This document shows, piece by piece, positions 41,575 through 49,704 of a stretch of 61,011 nucleotides of DNA; position 1 is the stretch's first letter, and the number at the start of each line of letters is the position of its first letter. Below the pieces are notes generated by a model. The model did no database searches and was not told the DNA's origin. It saw only the letters and a list, made by a program, of their open reading frames with translations. The translations under genes were made by a program, and so were the position numbers. This DNA comes from an uncultured Eubacteriales bacterium (GTDB lineage Bacteria; Bacillota; Clostridia; Oscillospirales; Acutalibacteraceae), in contig CAKSDJ010000003.1 in assembly GCA_934445015.1 (NCBI GenBank), positions 1-61,011 of the forward strand, written 5' to 3'.

Positions 41575-42915
41575 ATGGCATTTAACAGTCTTTCGGATAA
41601 ATTGGGTAATATATTTAAAAAATTGAAAAGCAAAGGCCGACTCACCGAGAGCGATGTTAAAGAAGCCATGCGTGAAGTCAGACTTGCCCTGCTTGAGGCC
41701 GACGTTAACTACAAAGTCGCAAAGCAGTTTACTTCTGCGGTTACCGAAAAATGTGTAGGCGCCAACGTTATGGAAAGTCTTACCGCGCCGCAAACCGTCA
41801 TAAAAATAGTAAAAGACGAACTTACCGAACTTATGGGCAGTAAGCAGGCAACTCTTAAAACAGCATCAAAAATTCCGACAATCATTATGATGTGCGGCTT
41901 GCAGGGCTCAGGTAAAACGACGCACAGCGCAAAACTTGCCGCGTTTTTAAAATCAAAAGGTCACAGACCTATGCTTGTTGCCTGCGATATATACAGGCCT
42001 GCCGCAATTGAACAGTTAAAGGTTGTAGGCGCTCAGGTTAACACACCTGTTTTTGAAATGGGTACCGAAAAGCCCGAAAAAATTGCCGCAGAGGCTGTTA
42101 AACATGCCAGAGATTACGGTTATGATTACTTAATACTTGATACTGCCGGCCGACTCCACATAGATGAAGAACTTATGGCTGAGTTAAAACGCATTACAGA
42201 GCGTGTTGAGGTAAACGATATACTGCTCGTAATCGACTCTATGGTAGGTCAGGATGCAGTAAATATAGCAAAAGCATTTAACGATATTCTTGAAATTGAC
42301 GGAATCATACTTACAAAGCTTGACGGTGACACGCGCGGCGGCGCGGCATTATCGGTAAAAGCCGTTACCGGCAAACCAATTATGTTTGTAGGCGTAGGTG
42401 AAAAATTAGACCAGCTTGAAGAATTTCACCCTGAGCGTATGGCAAGCCGTATTTTGGGTATGGGCGATATGCTGTCGCTTATTGAACGCGCAGAAGCGCA
42501 GCTAGATGAAAAAAAAGCAGAAGAAGCTGCAAAAAAATTATCCGAAAACCGTTTTGATATGAACGATCTGCTTGAACAGTTTCAGCAAATTAAAAAGATG
42601 GGCAGTTTAAAAAGCATACTTTCAATGCTGCCGGGTATGGATAAGCAGCTAAGAAATGTTGACATTGATGACCGCCAGATGCTTCGCGTAGAGGCAATAA
42701 TAAAATCCATGACCGTTAAAGAACGTGAAAAACCCGAAATTTTAAACGCGTCGCGCCGCCGCAGAATTGCAGCGGGATGCGGTCAAACGGTTGAAGAGGT
42801 CAACCGACTTATAAAACAGTACGACCAAATGAAAAAAATGTTTAAACAAATGAACGTTAAGGGTTCAAAACGCAAAATGCTGCGTGGTATGAACCCGCAA
42901 AACTTCGGTTTTTAA
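41575..42915 (+). CDS. ffh: Signal recognition particle protein
   Basis: A 446-aa SRP54 GTPase that targets nascent membrane proteins. N domain (about 1-90), G domain with GLQGSGKTTHSAKL (P-loop), DTAGRLHIDEEL and TKLDGDTRGGAAL, then the Met-rich M domain (about 320-446) with GMDKQLRN, and a C-terminus rich in Met and Lys that binds SRP RNA and signal sequences. The SRP RNA gene itself was not found in this window. Confidence 0.97.
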   Translation: MAFNSLSDKLGNIFKKLKSKGRLTESDVKEAMREVRLALLEADVNYKVAKQFTSAVTEKCVGANVMESLTAPQTVIKIVKDELTELMGSKQATLKTASKIPTIIMMCGLQGSGKTTHSAKLAAFLKSKGHRPMLVACDIYRPAAIEQLKVVGAQVNTPVFEMGTEKPEKIAAEAVKHARDYGYDYLILDTAGRLHIDEELMAELKRITERVEVNDILLVIDSMVGQDAVNIAKAFNDILEIDGIILTKLDGDTRGGAALSVKAVTGKPIMFVGVGEKLDQLEEFHPERMASRILGMGDMLSLIERAEAQLDEKKAEEAAKKLSENRFDMNDLLEQFQQIKKMGSLKSILSMLPGMDKQLRNVDIDDRQMLRVEAIIKSMTVKEREKPEILNASRRRRIAAGCGQTVEEVNRLIKQYDQMKKMFKQMNVKGSKRKMLRGMNPQNFGF

Positions 42916-42960
42916 GAGTTTTTCTCTTTTAAATAAATTCTTTTATGGAGGTGCAGTGAA

Positions 42961-43203
42961 ATGGCAGTAAAAATCAGACTTCGCAGAATCGGTGCAAAAA
43001 AGGCTCCCTTTTACCGTGTTGTAGTTGCAGATTCAAGATACCCGCGTGATGGTCGTTTTATCGAGGAAATCGGTTACTATGACCCCACCAAAGAACCCGC
43101 AGTTGTAAACATTGACGCTGACAAGGCAAAAAAATGGATCGGCAACGGCGCGCAGCCGACAGACACAGTTAAAGCATTACTTAAAAAGAACGGTGTTCTT
43201 TAA
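42961..43203 (+). CDS. rpsP: 30S ribosomal protein S16
   Basis: 80 aa, MAVKIRLRRIGAKKAPFYRV, the standard S16 start, and RDGRFIEEIGYYDP. It assembles early into the 30S body. The ribosome site GGAGG is 8 bases ahead. Second part of the conserved ffh-rpsP-khpA-rimM-trmD order. Confidence 0.97.
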   Translation: MAVKIRLRRIGAKKAPFYRVVVADSRYPRDGRFIEEIGYYDPTKEPAVVNIDADKAKKWIGNGAQPTDTVKALLKKNGVL

Positions 43204-43225
43204 TCTTTAATTCGGAGTTATTATT

Positions 43226-43459
43226 ATGAAAGAACTTCTTATTACCATTGCATCGGGACTTGTTGAAAATCCCGACGCGGTAACGGCAACGGTTGATGAG
43301 CCTAACGATGAAGGTGTTATTGTTTATCACCTTCACGTGGCAGAAGACGATATGGGCAGAGTAATAGGCAAGCAAGGCAGAATTGCAAAAGCGATCCGTA
43401 CTGTTATGCGTGCTGTTGCGAACCAGCGTCATGAAAAAATTGCCGTTGAAATCGATTGA
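43226..43459 (+). CDS. khpA: KH-domain RNA-binding protein KhpA
   Basis: A 77-aa protein that is essentially one KH domain: EDDMGRVIGKQGRIAKAIRT carries the GxxG loop (GKQG). KhpA, often with KhpB, binds RNA and affects cell division and sRNA function in Firmicutes. It lies 22 bp after rpsP, the usual place. A hairpin pair separates it from rimM. Confidence 0.93.
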   Translation: MKELLITIASGLVENPDAVTATVDEPNDEGVIVYHLHVAEDDMGRVIGKQGRIAKAIRTVMRAVANQRHEKIAVEID

Positions 43460-43501
43460 TATATCCTAAGGAATTATTATTTAAATTCGGATATAATCAA
43501 T

Positions 43502-43556
43502 GCCCGCCTTATCGGCGGGCGCAAACGCAACTTAAGCCTCCTCTAAGGGGGCTTTT
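43502..43556 (+). terminator. Two hairpins between khpA and rimM (partial terminator)
   Basis: GCCCGCC / GGCGGGC (43502-43520), then AAGCCTCC / GGGGGCTT (43534-43554) followed by TTTTAATAT. The second is terminator-like. As the operon continues directly, it may only reduce downstream expression. Confidence 0.6.
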
Positions 43557-43580
43557 AATATATAAAGGTGAGCACATAAA

Positions 43581-44093
43581 ATGAAAAAAGAATTTTTGGA
43601 AATAGGCAAATTTGTAGGTCCTCACGGAGTACGCGGTATGGTCCGTATTCAACCGTGGTCTGACGATTTTGAGTTTTTTTATCGGTTTAAGAATTTTTAT
43701 CTGCAAAACGGCAGCACAAAAATAAACTTAACAAAGAAGATTGAACACGGAAACATAATACTTGCAAAGGTTGACGGCGTTGATACCATTGAACAAGCCG
43801 AAAAGCTGCGCAATCAACTGATTTATATAAAGCGCGATGACGCTGATTTACCGAGCGGAAGATATTTTATATGCGAAATTATCGGCAGCCGTGTTTTTGA
43901 TGCCGACACTGACAAATTGTTAGGTATTTTAAAAGATGTTTCGCCTACCGGCGCAAATGATGTTTGGCATATAGAAAACGGCGGTAAAGAATATCTTGTT
44001 CCCGCGATAGCCGACGTTATTGTTGACGTTGATATTCAAAACGATATTATAAAAATCAGACCGTTAAAGGGGATTTTTGAAGATGAAGATTGA
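43581..44093 (+). CDS. rimM: Ribosome maturation factor RimM
   Basis: A 170-aa 16S processing factor that binds S19 and helps 30S head assembly. The N-terminal RimM domain has LEIGKFVGPHGVRGMVRIQP and the C-terminal PRC-barrel domain has DADTDKLLGILKDVSPTGAN and EYLVPAIADVI. The end overlaps the trmD start by 11 bases, so the two are translationally coupled. Confidence 0.95.
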   Translation: MKKEFLEIGKFVGPHGVRGMVRIQPWSDDFEFFYRFKNFYLQNGSTKINLTKKIEHGNIILAKVDGVDTIEQAEKLRNQLIYIKRDDADLPSGRYFICEIIGSRVFDADTDKLLGILKDVSPTGANDVWHIENGGKEYLVPAIADVIVDVDIQNDIIKIRPLKGIFEDED

Positions 44094-44832
44094 TATAATG
44101 ACGCTTTTTCCCGAAATGTGCGACCGCGTACTCAGCGAAAGCATAATCGGCAGAGCACGCAAAACAGACAAGGTTGAAATAGAGTGTCATAATATTCGCG
44201 ACTATGCAAACAATAAACACAACAAGGTAGATGATATGCCTTACGGCGGCGGAATGGGTATGGTTATGGCAGCAGAACCCATTTACAACTGCTACAAAAG
44301 CCTTTACGGCGACACCGAAGCAAAACCTCACCTGATTTACCTTTCGCCGAAAGGTGCTGTACTTACTCAGAAAAAGGTTGCAGAACTTTCAAAACTTGAC
44401 AGAATAGTTTTGCTTTGCGGTCATTATGAAGGTGTTGACGAAAGGGTTTTAGAGGAAATTGCCGATGAACAAATATCTGTGGGCGACTACGTTGTAACCG
44501 GCGGCGAACTGCCGGCGCTTATACTTGCGGATTCGATATGCCGTATGTTACCCGGTGTTTTGAGCGACGACCTCTGCTTTGAAGATGAAAGCCACTTTTC
44601 GGGTTTGCTTGAGTATCCGCAATATACAAGACCGGCTGTATGGCACGATAAACCTGTCCCCGAAGTTCTGCTTTCGGGAAATCACGCCGAAATTGCAAAG
44701 TGGCGCAGAAAACAGTCGCTTGAAATAACAAAAAAACTTCGCCCCGAAATGTTTGAAAAAACGGTGCTCAGCAAGCAAGATGAAAAATTGTTGGGGTTAG
44801 AAACCGATAAACCCATAAGGGCAAGAAAATAA
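44083..44832 (+). CDS. trmD: tRNA (guanine-37-N1)-methyltransferase
   Basis: A 249-aa SPOUT-fold enzyme making m1G37 in tRNAs, which prevents frameshifting. Knot motifs: PYGGGMGMVMAAEPIY, LLCGHYEGVDERVLEEI and SVGDYVVTGGELPALIL. The usual N-terminus MKIDIMTLFPEM fits ATG 44083; a TTG at 44077 is possible. It is the last gene of the SRP/ribosome operon. rplS, which commonly follows trmD, is absent here. Confidence 0.95.
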   Translation: MKIDIMTLFPEMCDRVLSESIIGRARKTDKVEIECHNIRDYANNKHNKVDDMPYGGGMGMVMAAEPIYNCYKSLYGDTEAKPHLIYLSPKGAVLTQKKVAELSKLDRIVLLCGHYEGVDERVLEEIADEQISVGDYVVTGGELPALILADSICRMLPGVLSDDLCFEDESHFSGLLEYPQYTRPAVWHDKPVPEVLLSGNHAEIAKWRRKQSLEITKKLRPEMFEKTVLSKQDEKLLGLETDKPIRARK

Positions 44833-44906
44833 CTATCATTTTTACCAAATTTGACATTTAATTTGTATAAAAAGTTGGATAAATATTAGAACTTATTAAC
44901 AAATGA

Positions 44907-44934
44907 TTGACGATTTCATTAAATGTGGTATAAT
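44907..44934 (+). promoter_or_regulatory. Promoter of the HPr gene
   Basis: TTGACG, 16-bp spacer, TATAAT, 82 bp before the start codon. Confidence 0.7.
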
Positions 44935-45016
44935 ACTGCTATAACAATAGCGTGTCCTGTTGTTATGTCGATATTATCAAAAATGTAAACATTTACTTTC
45001 TGAGGAGTTTTTTGTA

Positions 45017-45280
45017 ATGTGTGTTAAAGATGTTGTAATTCATAATCAGGTTGGTCTTCATGCCCGCCCCGCAACTTTTTTTATTCAAAAGGCAAATGAG
45101 TTTAAATCGTCAATTTGGGTCGAAAAAGATGAAAGAAAAGTAAACGCAAAAAGTTTGCTCGGTGTTCTCTCATTGGGAATAATAGGCGGAACCACAATTA
45201 AAATCATTTGTGACGGCAGCGATGAAGCCGAGGCTATGGACGGTCTGGTAAATCTGGTTGAATCAGGCTTTGCCGACTAA
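45017..45280 (+). CDS. ptsH: Phosphocarrier protein HPr
   Basis: An 87-aa HPr of the phosphotransferase system. The active His15 is in GLHARPATFF, and the regulatory Ser46 (KSLLGVLSLG) used by HPr kinase in Firmicutes is kept, so carbon catabolite control is possible. The ATG at 45017 (GAGGAG 8 bases ahead) is chosen over an ATG 19 codons upstream, which adds non-family residues. It is a single-gene unit; no ptsI is near. Confidence 0.93.
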   Translation: MCVKDVVIHNQVGLHARPATFFIQKANEFKSSIWVEKDERKVNAKSLLGVLSLGIIGGTTIKIICDGSDEAEAMDGLVNLVESGFAD

Positions 45281-45297
45281 AAAAACTTTAAAAACTG

Positions 45298-45326
45298 TTG
45301 ACAATATTGCCTGACCGTTGTATAAT
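45298..45326 (+). promoter_or_regulatory. Consensus promoter of tRNA-Pro
   Basis: TTGACA, 17-bp spacer, TATAAT, 66 bp before the mature tRNA 5' end; the leader must be removed by RNase P. Confidence 0.9.
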
Positions 45327-45392
45327 ATATCGGTCGGGCAATAATACTGCCGACGCAGTTCAAATTTTGTAACTGTTACATAATCGTTATAT

Positions 45393-45468
45393 CCGGGTGT
45401 GGCGCAGCTGGTAGCGCGCTTGACTGGGGGTCAAGAGGCCGCAGGTTCAAGTCCTGTCACTCGGACCA
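45393..45468 (+). tRNA. tRNA-Pro (anticodon GGG)
   Basis: 76 nt with encoded CCA. Acceptor CCGGGTG / CACTCGG with discriminator A, D arm GCGC...GCGC, anticodon arm CTTGA-CTGGGGG-TCAAG (anticodon GGG), T arm GCAGG-TTCAAGT-CCTGT. Confidence 0.95.
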
Positions 45469-45469
45469 C

Positions 45470-45511
45470 GTCTGCCATAATTTGGTAAAATTATGGCAGA
45501 CTTTTTCTTTT
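45470..45511 (+). terminator. Terminator of tRNA-Pro
   Basis: Exact 14-bp stem GTCTGCCATAATTT / AAATTATGGCAGAC, loop GGTA, then TTTTTCTTTTT. Confidence 0.95.
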
Positions 45512-45523
45512 TCTGATAAAAAA

Positions 45524-45565
45524 ACAGGCTTGCTGCCTGATTACAGACAGCAAGCCTGTTTTTTT
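45524..45565 (-). terminator. Terminator of hsp20 (symmetrical)
   Basis: ACAGGCTTGCTG / CAGCAAGCCTGT with a 12-base loop, A-tract left and T-tract right, so it can act in both directions; it lies at the hsp20 stop. Confidence 0.9.
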
Positions 45566-45568
45566 ATA

Positions 45569-46003
45569 TTATTCTATTTCAATTCGGTGATTTGAAATAA
45601 GTTTTTTCTTCTCTTCTTTAGGAATTAAAACGGTCAAAACACCCGATTCATACCTTGCCTTTACATCCTGAGGTTTAACGTCTCCGACATAAAAGCTTCT
45701 TGAACAGGAGCCGACATAACGTTCCTGACGCAAAACGCGACCTTTTTTATCCTCTTTTTCTTTATCAAGACCTTTTTCTGCACTGATAGTCAAATATCCG
45801 TCTTTAACTTCAAGATTTATTTCATCTTTTTTAAATCCGGGTAAATCAACCGCAAGTTTGTAGCTCTTGGCATCGTCGGTCTCGTGTATATCGGTCTTCA
45901 TCAAATTTCTTCCGTTTTTGCCAAACAACGGGTTGTGACCTCTGAAGAATCCGTCATCAAAAAATTCATCAAACATATTTTCACCAAAAATGCTCGGTAC
46001 CAT
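45569..46003 (-). CDS. Hsp20/alpha-crystallin small heat shock protein
   Basis: A 144-aa ATP-independent holdase chaperone. The alpha-crystallin domain (about 40-135) has MKTDIHETDDAKSYKLAVDL, then PGFKKDEINLEVKDGYLTIS and the GVLTVLIPK edge strand, with a C-terminal IEIE in place of the usual IXI anchor. A GGAGGG ribosome site lies ahead. No CIRCE element was recognised upstream. Confidence 0.94.
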   Translation of the reverse strand: MVPSIFGENMFDEFFDDGFFRGHNPLFGKNGRNLMKTDIHETDDAKSYKLAVDLPGFKKDEINLEVKDGYLTISAEKGLDKEKEDKKGRVLRQERYVGSCSRSFYVGDVKPQDVKARYESGVLTVLIPKEEKKKLISNHRIEIE

Positions 46004-46172
46004 AATAATCCCTCCGTTTATACTTATACCAATTTTATAAATTGCATATTATGAACCGAATCATAACAAACTCATTCTGTAATTGTGATTTTTAATTTTT
46101 ATAATGTTCTGTACATCGGACTCATTCCTGCTTTCTTTTTTCCTTTCTTGATTTATATTATATTCTTTTTTG

Positions 46173-46201
46173 TTGAACAAACAATAGGTTTATGGTATAA
46201 T
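46173..46201 (+). promoter_or_regulatory. Promoter of the PucR-type gene
   Basis: TTGAAC, 17-bp spacer, TATAAT, 51 bp before the start codon. The rest of the 249-bp gap before it holds nothing I can assign. Confidence 0.75.
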
Positions 46202-46252
46202 AAAATTAAAGTTGTTTGTGCTCTCAGCACAAATATTATAGGTGAGTGAGTT

Positions 46253-47479
46253 ATGGATAAAAACAGTCATAAATTATACGATGTTGATAAACTTGTTGCC
46301 GACTTTTTCAAACAGGACGATTTAAAACAACTTGTAACCGAAACGGGGCTGCTGCTTAACTGCCCTTTGCTTGTACTTGACGACGCTTTTTGCGTCGCGG
46401 CCCATTTCAGTCCGCACGGTTTTTCAGACAGCATATTTGAAAAGGCGGTATCCTGCGGCGAAATCACCTATGAGGTAGGCGCTATTATAAGCAAAAGTCC
46501 TGCGCTTACTGCAGGTGCGGCTTATTTTATCAAATTGGATGAAAGCGAATTTAAACGGCGTTTATCGCCGCTTATAAACTGCGGTGTAAGGCTCGGATAT
46601 ATTATTTGTGTGGATACCGACGGTCACCTGCAAAAAATCCCCGAAAGTGTATGGCAAAAAACCGAAACTGTGCTTGCAAAGCAAATGTTTATTGAAACCA
46701 GCCGTCAGGATAGACCGTTTGAAACAACCGAAGAAATTTTAATGCACTTGCTTGACGGCGGTTTTCCGTCGGAGCCGTATTTCAGACTTCAGACCGCAGG
46801 TACATATCTTGCAGACTTTCACCCATACGCCTTTGCACTGATCAATCTTACCGAATACCGGAATTTGTACCACGGTGACAGGCATTTAAAAGATGAACTG
46901 AATTTGCGGTTTTTAAACTCACATTCATTTGTTTATAAGGGCGATATATTTCTTTTTTTGCACAGTGAAAGTGACATTGATATATTTTCGGGACTTGCCG
47001 AAGAATTCGGATTAAAAGTAATTGTTTCAGAACCTGTGAGCAATATTTTTGAACTCCCAGAATTGTATTGCACAGCGTGTGATGCTATGGCAATGACGAT
47101 AAAAAATTCTCTGGACGGCAGCGTGTACACCGTTTCGCAGTTGCGCACACCGCTTATGCTTGAAAAACTTAGCGGCAGTAAAAAACTTGTTTTACCGGAA
47201 CTCCGCGCTCTGGCAGAACACGACTTTAAAAAGAAAACCGAATACTGTGAAACTCTTTACACATATCTTGCGTGCAGCCGTTCGCTCAAAAAGACCTGCG
47301 ACGCGCTTTTTACCCACCGAAACACGGTACTTTACCGTATACGCAGAATACAAGAGGATTTTGAGATACCCCTTGACGATCCGGACAAACACATACCTTT
47401 GCTTATAGGTTCGGCACTGTTACTGTTTGAAAGCAGAGGCCCTGAATTCTTTTTGCAGACGTCATATAAAAACATTTAA
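46253..47479 (+). CDS. PucR/CdaR-type transcriptional regulator
   Basis: A 408-aa protein with the C-terminal HTH_30 domain: YLACSRSLKKTCDALFTHRN, then TVLYRIRRIQEDF and IPLDDPDKHI. That is the PucR pattern. The N-terminal part (about 10-150) looks like a sensor domain with LVTETGLLLNCPLLVLDD. The ligand is unknown. It lies 27 bp ahead of the DUF1003 gene and may share its transcript. Confidence 0.85.
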   Translation: MDKNSHKLYDVDKLVADFFKQDDLKQLVTETGLLLNCPLLVLDDAFCVAAHFSPHGFSDSIFEKAVSCGEITYEVGAIISKSPALTAGAAYFIKLDESEFKRRLSPLINCGVRLGYIICVDTDGHLQKIPESVWQKTETVLAKQMFIETSRQDRPFETTEEILMHLLDGGFPSEPYFRLQTAGTYLADFHPYAFALINLTEYRNLYHGDRHLKDELNLRFLNSHSFVYKGDIFLFLHSESDIDIFSGLAEEFGLKVIVSEPVSNIFELPELYCTACDAMAMTIKNSLDGSVYTVSQLRTPLMLEKLSGSKKLVLPELRALAEHDFKKKTEYCETLYTYLACSRSLKKTCDALFTHRNTVLYRIRRIQEDFEIPLDDPDKHIPLLIGSALLLFESRGPEFFLQTSYKNI

Positions 47480-47506
47480 AATAATTTGAAAGGTGTATGA
47501 TTTATT

Positions 47507-48010
47507 ATGAAAGAAAACAGAAAACTGTTGCGCGAAGTTTTAAACGATATAAGACACGATATGACCGATGAAGAAGTTTTAAATCTGTTGGCAGACAGCA
47601 AAATATCGTCTATGCCGGAAAACGGAAAGGAAAAATTTACGGTAGGACAGCGCGCAGCAGACGCAATAGCAAAATTTGCAGGCAGTTGGGCGTTTATATT
47701 TTCATTTACGGGCGTTTTGATTTTATGGATGGTAATTAACACTGTGCTTGCTGCCAAAGCGTTTGACCCCTACCCTTTTATACTGCTTAATCTTGTTTTA
47801 TCCTGTGTTGCCGCAATACAGGCACCGCTTATTATGATGAGTCAAAACCGTCAGGAAGAAAAAGACAGGCGGCGGGCGGAAAACGATTATAAAGTAAATC
47901 TGAAAACCGAGATTATGATTGAGGACCTTTATGATAAGGTAAACGCAATTCTTGCAAAACAGACTGCAATCGAAAAACAATTACACGAAAATGAAATAAA
48001 AAAACAATAA
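47507..48010 (+). CDS. DUF1003 membrane protein
   Basis: A 167-aa protein with the DUF1003 core GQRAADAIAKFAGSWAFI, two membrane helices (FSFTGVLILWMVINTVL and ILLNLVLSCVAAIQAPLIMM), then MSQNRQEEKDRRRAENDYKV and a coiled C-terminus. Family function is unknown. The SQNRQ..kDR segment is diagnostic. A hairpin terminator follows at once. Confidence 0.9.
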   Translation: MKENRKLLREVLNDIRHDMTDEEVLNLLADSKISSMPENGKEKFTVGQRAADAIAKFAGSWAFIFSFTGVLILWMVINTVLAAKAFDPYPFILLNLVLSCVAAIQAPLIMMSQNRQEEKDRRRAENDYKVNLKTEIMIEDLYDKVNAILAKQTAIEKQLHENEIKKQ

Positions 48011-48049
48011 AAAATATGCCGGCAGCAAAATTTGTTGCCGGCATATTTT
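48011..48049. terminator. Bidirectional terminator between DUF1003 and LysR genes
   Basis: Exact 14-bp stem AAAATATGCCGGCA / TGCCGGCATATTTT, usable by both convergent transcripts. Confidence 0.9.
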
Positions 48050-48968
48050 ACATATTTTCTCTTTTTGAATTGCACAGGCAGGTTATGAACTGTTTATCAA
48101 GTTCGGTAAGTTTATAGCCGTTTTTATATATCAGCACATCTTTATAAACCTTTTTATTGTCGACACATTTTTTCTGAATCAAGTCGTATTTGCTGCGTAT
48201 GTCCGACGGTGTAGGCGACACCCACATAAAAGTCTGGATATTTTTAGAAAGCAAATCAAACTGACTTGCCCTTTCAAAAATATAAATTCGGCGTCCTATG
48301 TTATCGGGCAGCTCTTCTTTAATAACCTTAGACATAGGAAGTGACGGAACATACGGGTCGGCGTGGGCAATTTCAATCTGCCCTCTTAAATCATCAAAAG
48401 TTACGTTGTCTTTATCGGCAAGCGGACTTTTTTTGCTCATAAGCAACTGATACGTAAATTCCGAAACCATTTCATAGCACAAATCTTTTTCATCAAGCAT
48501 CGATTTAAAAAACTTATCATAGTTTTCAGCGTATCTTATAATTCCGAGACGGTATTCACGGTCTAAAATATTGTTTATCACACGCTGTGAGTTTGTTTCT
48601 TTATAAAATATTTCGGCGTCATCGGTTGTAAGAAGTTTTGAAAATTCAACAAACGCATCTGAAATGTAACTTGCCCGCGGCACCGAAATTGAAAATTTTT
48701 GTTTTGGCTTGCCGCTGTTTTTGTAAAAATTTTCGACATCGTCAATCTGCTTTAAAATAGATTTTGCAAAAGTCATAAATTTTTCGCCTTCGGGTGTAAG
48801 CGTAACGCCCTTTGCGGTTCTGTTAAAAATTGTAATGCCGAGGTTTGACTCGAGTTCTTTAATAGAACGGCTTATATTAGGTGCTGCAACAAGCAGCGTT
48901 TCGGAAGCTTTGTTAAGTGAGCCCACCCGTGCTACTTCTACCGCATATTTCATATGCAATAAATTCAT
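48048..48968 (-). CDS. LysR family transcriptional regulator
   Basis: A 306-aa LTTR. The N-terminal winged HTH has GSLNKASETLLVAAPNISRS, then IKELESNLGITIFNRTAKG and VTLTPEGEKF; the effector-binding domain is residues 90-300. It starts 11 bp after the kinase gene in the CapA-kinase-LysR run, rather than divergent from its target as is usual for LysR proteins. Effector unknown. Confidence 0.92.
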   Translation of the reverse strand: MNLLHMKYAVEVARVGSLNKASETLLVAAPNISRSIKELESNLGITIFNRTAKGVTLTPEGEKFMTFAKSILKQIDDVENFYKNSGKPKQKFSISVPRASYISDAFVEFSKLLTTDDAEIFYKETNSQRVINNILDREYRLGIIRYAENYDKFFKSMLDEKDLCYEMVSEFTYQLLMSKKSPLADKDNVTFDDLRGQIEIAHADPYVPSLPMSKVIKEELPDNIGRRIYIFERASQFDLLSKNIQTFMWVSPTPSDIRSKYDLIQKKCVDNKKVYKDVLIYKNGYKLTELDKQFITCLCNSKRENM

Positions 48969-48979
48969 AAAACACCGCC

Positions 48980-49696
48980 TTATATATTAGTTAATGTATT
49001 ATAAGCAATATCAAAAGCCTGTTTTGATATATCACATTCAAGCAAATAAACAGGTGTACTTTCAATCAAATTGCCTAAAAGCGACAGCGTACGGTTCAGG
49101 GCATTTTCATTCTTGGGCAAATACACCTGACGCATAAGATATTTGACCGCTGTTTTATTATCAAGTTTTACCATATTATTTATCTTTGACTGTTTGAGTA
49201 TGCAAACGGCGTTTAGCGGTGCGCTGCGATTTTTGTGCAGACCTTCTTTGCCGCACCAGGGGGTTCCGAAAACCGTGCAGCCTGCATTGTTTGGACACCT
49301 GATTACAGGTTTATCGCCGTTAACTATGTCAACCCTGTCGCCTAAATATTTTTTCCATAAATTTATGTGAGTTGTTTTCCCTGTTCCGCTGGGCGCCGTA
49401 AATATATAGCCGTTTTTATCGCAGGTAATAGCCGCACCGTGAAATACAAAACAATTAAAATCTGGCAGTTTTTCGGCAACGTTTCGGTATATGCAAAGGC
49501 TTTCGCAAACCTCTGCAGATGCCGATGGCACAGAAGCATTTTCAGACTCAATTTCTTTGTCCGACGTGCTTACATAAATATCCGTATCGGCTTGGTTTTC
49601 AATTATATACTGCCTGCAAAAGCGGTTCATAAAATCGTATTTATACTCTATATTTATTTTAAGCCCCGCAATTGAAATGTTAATATTTTTCGGCAT
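48980..49696 (-). CDS. HPr kinase-like ATPase (RiPP/PqqD-associated type)
   Basis: A 238-aa protein with the HPrK/PEPCK-like nucleotide fold: FTAPSGTGKTTHINLWKK (P-loop), DRVDIVNGDKPVIRC and FGTPWCGKEGLHKNR. It lacks the N-terminal domain and signature of true HPr kinase. This short form usually goes with PqqD proteins and a small S24/S26 peptidase in peptide-modification clusters of Clostridia. Such a pair is in this window, but 7.8 kb away. ATG 49696 (AGGTG 6 bases ahead) is chosen; the longer frame runs into the capA gene. It starts 8 bp after capA. Confidence 0.8.
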   Translation of the reverse strand: MPKNINISIAGLKINIEYKYDFMNRFCRQYIIENQADTDIYVSTSDKEIESENASVPSASAEVCESLCIYRNVAEKLPDFNCFVFHGAAITCDKNGYIFTAPSGTGKTTHINLWKKYLGDRVDIVNGDKPVIRCPNNAGCTVFGTPWCGKEGLHKNRSAPLNAVCILKQSKINNMVKLDNKTAVKYLMRQVYLPKNENALNRTLSLLGNLIESTPVYLLECDISKQAFDIAYNTLTNI

Positions 49697-49704
49697 AGCG
49701 GCAC

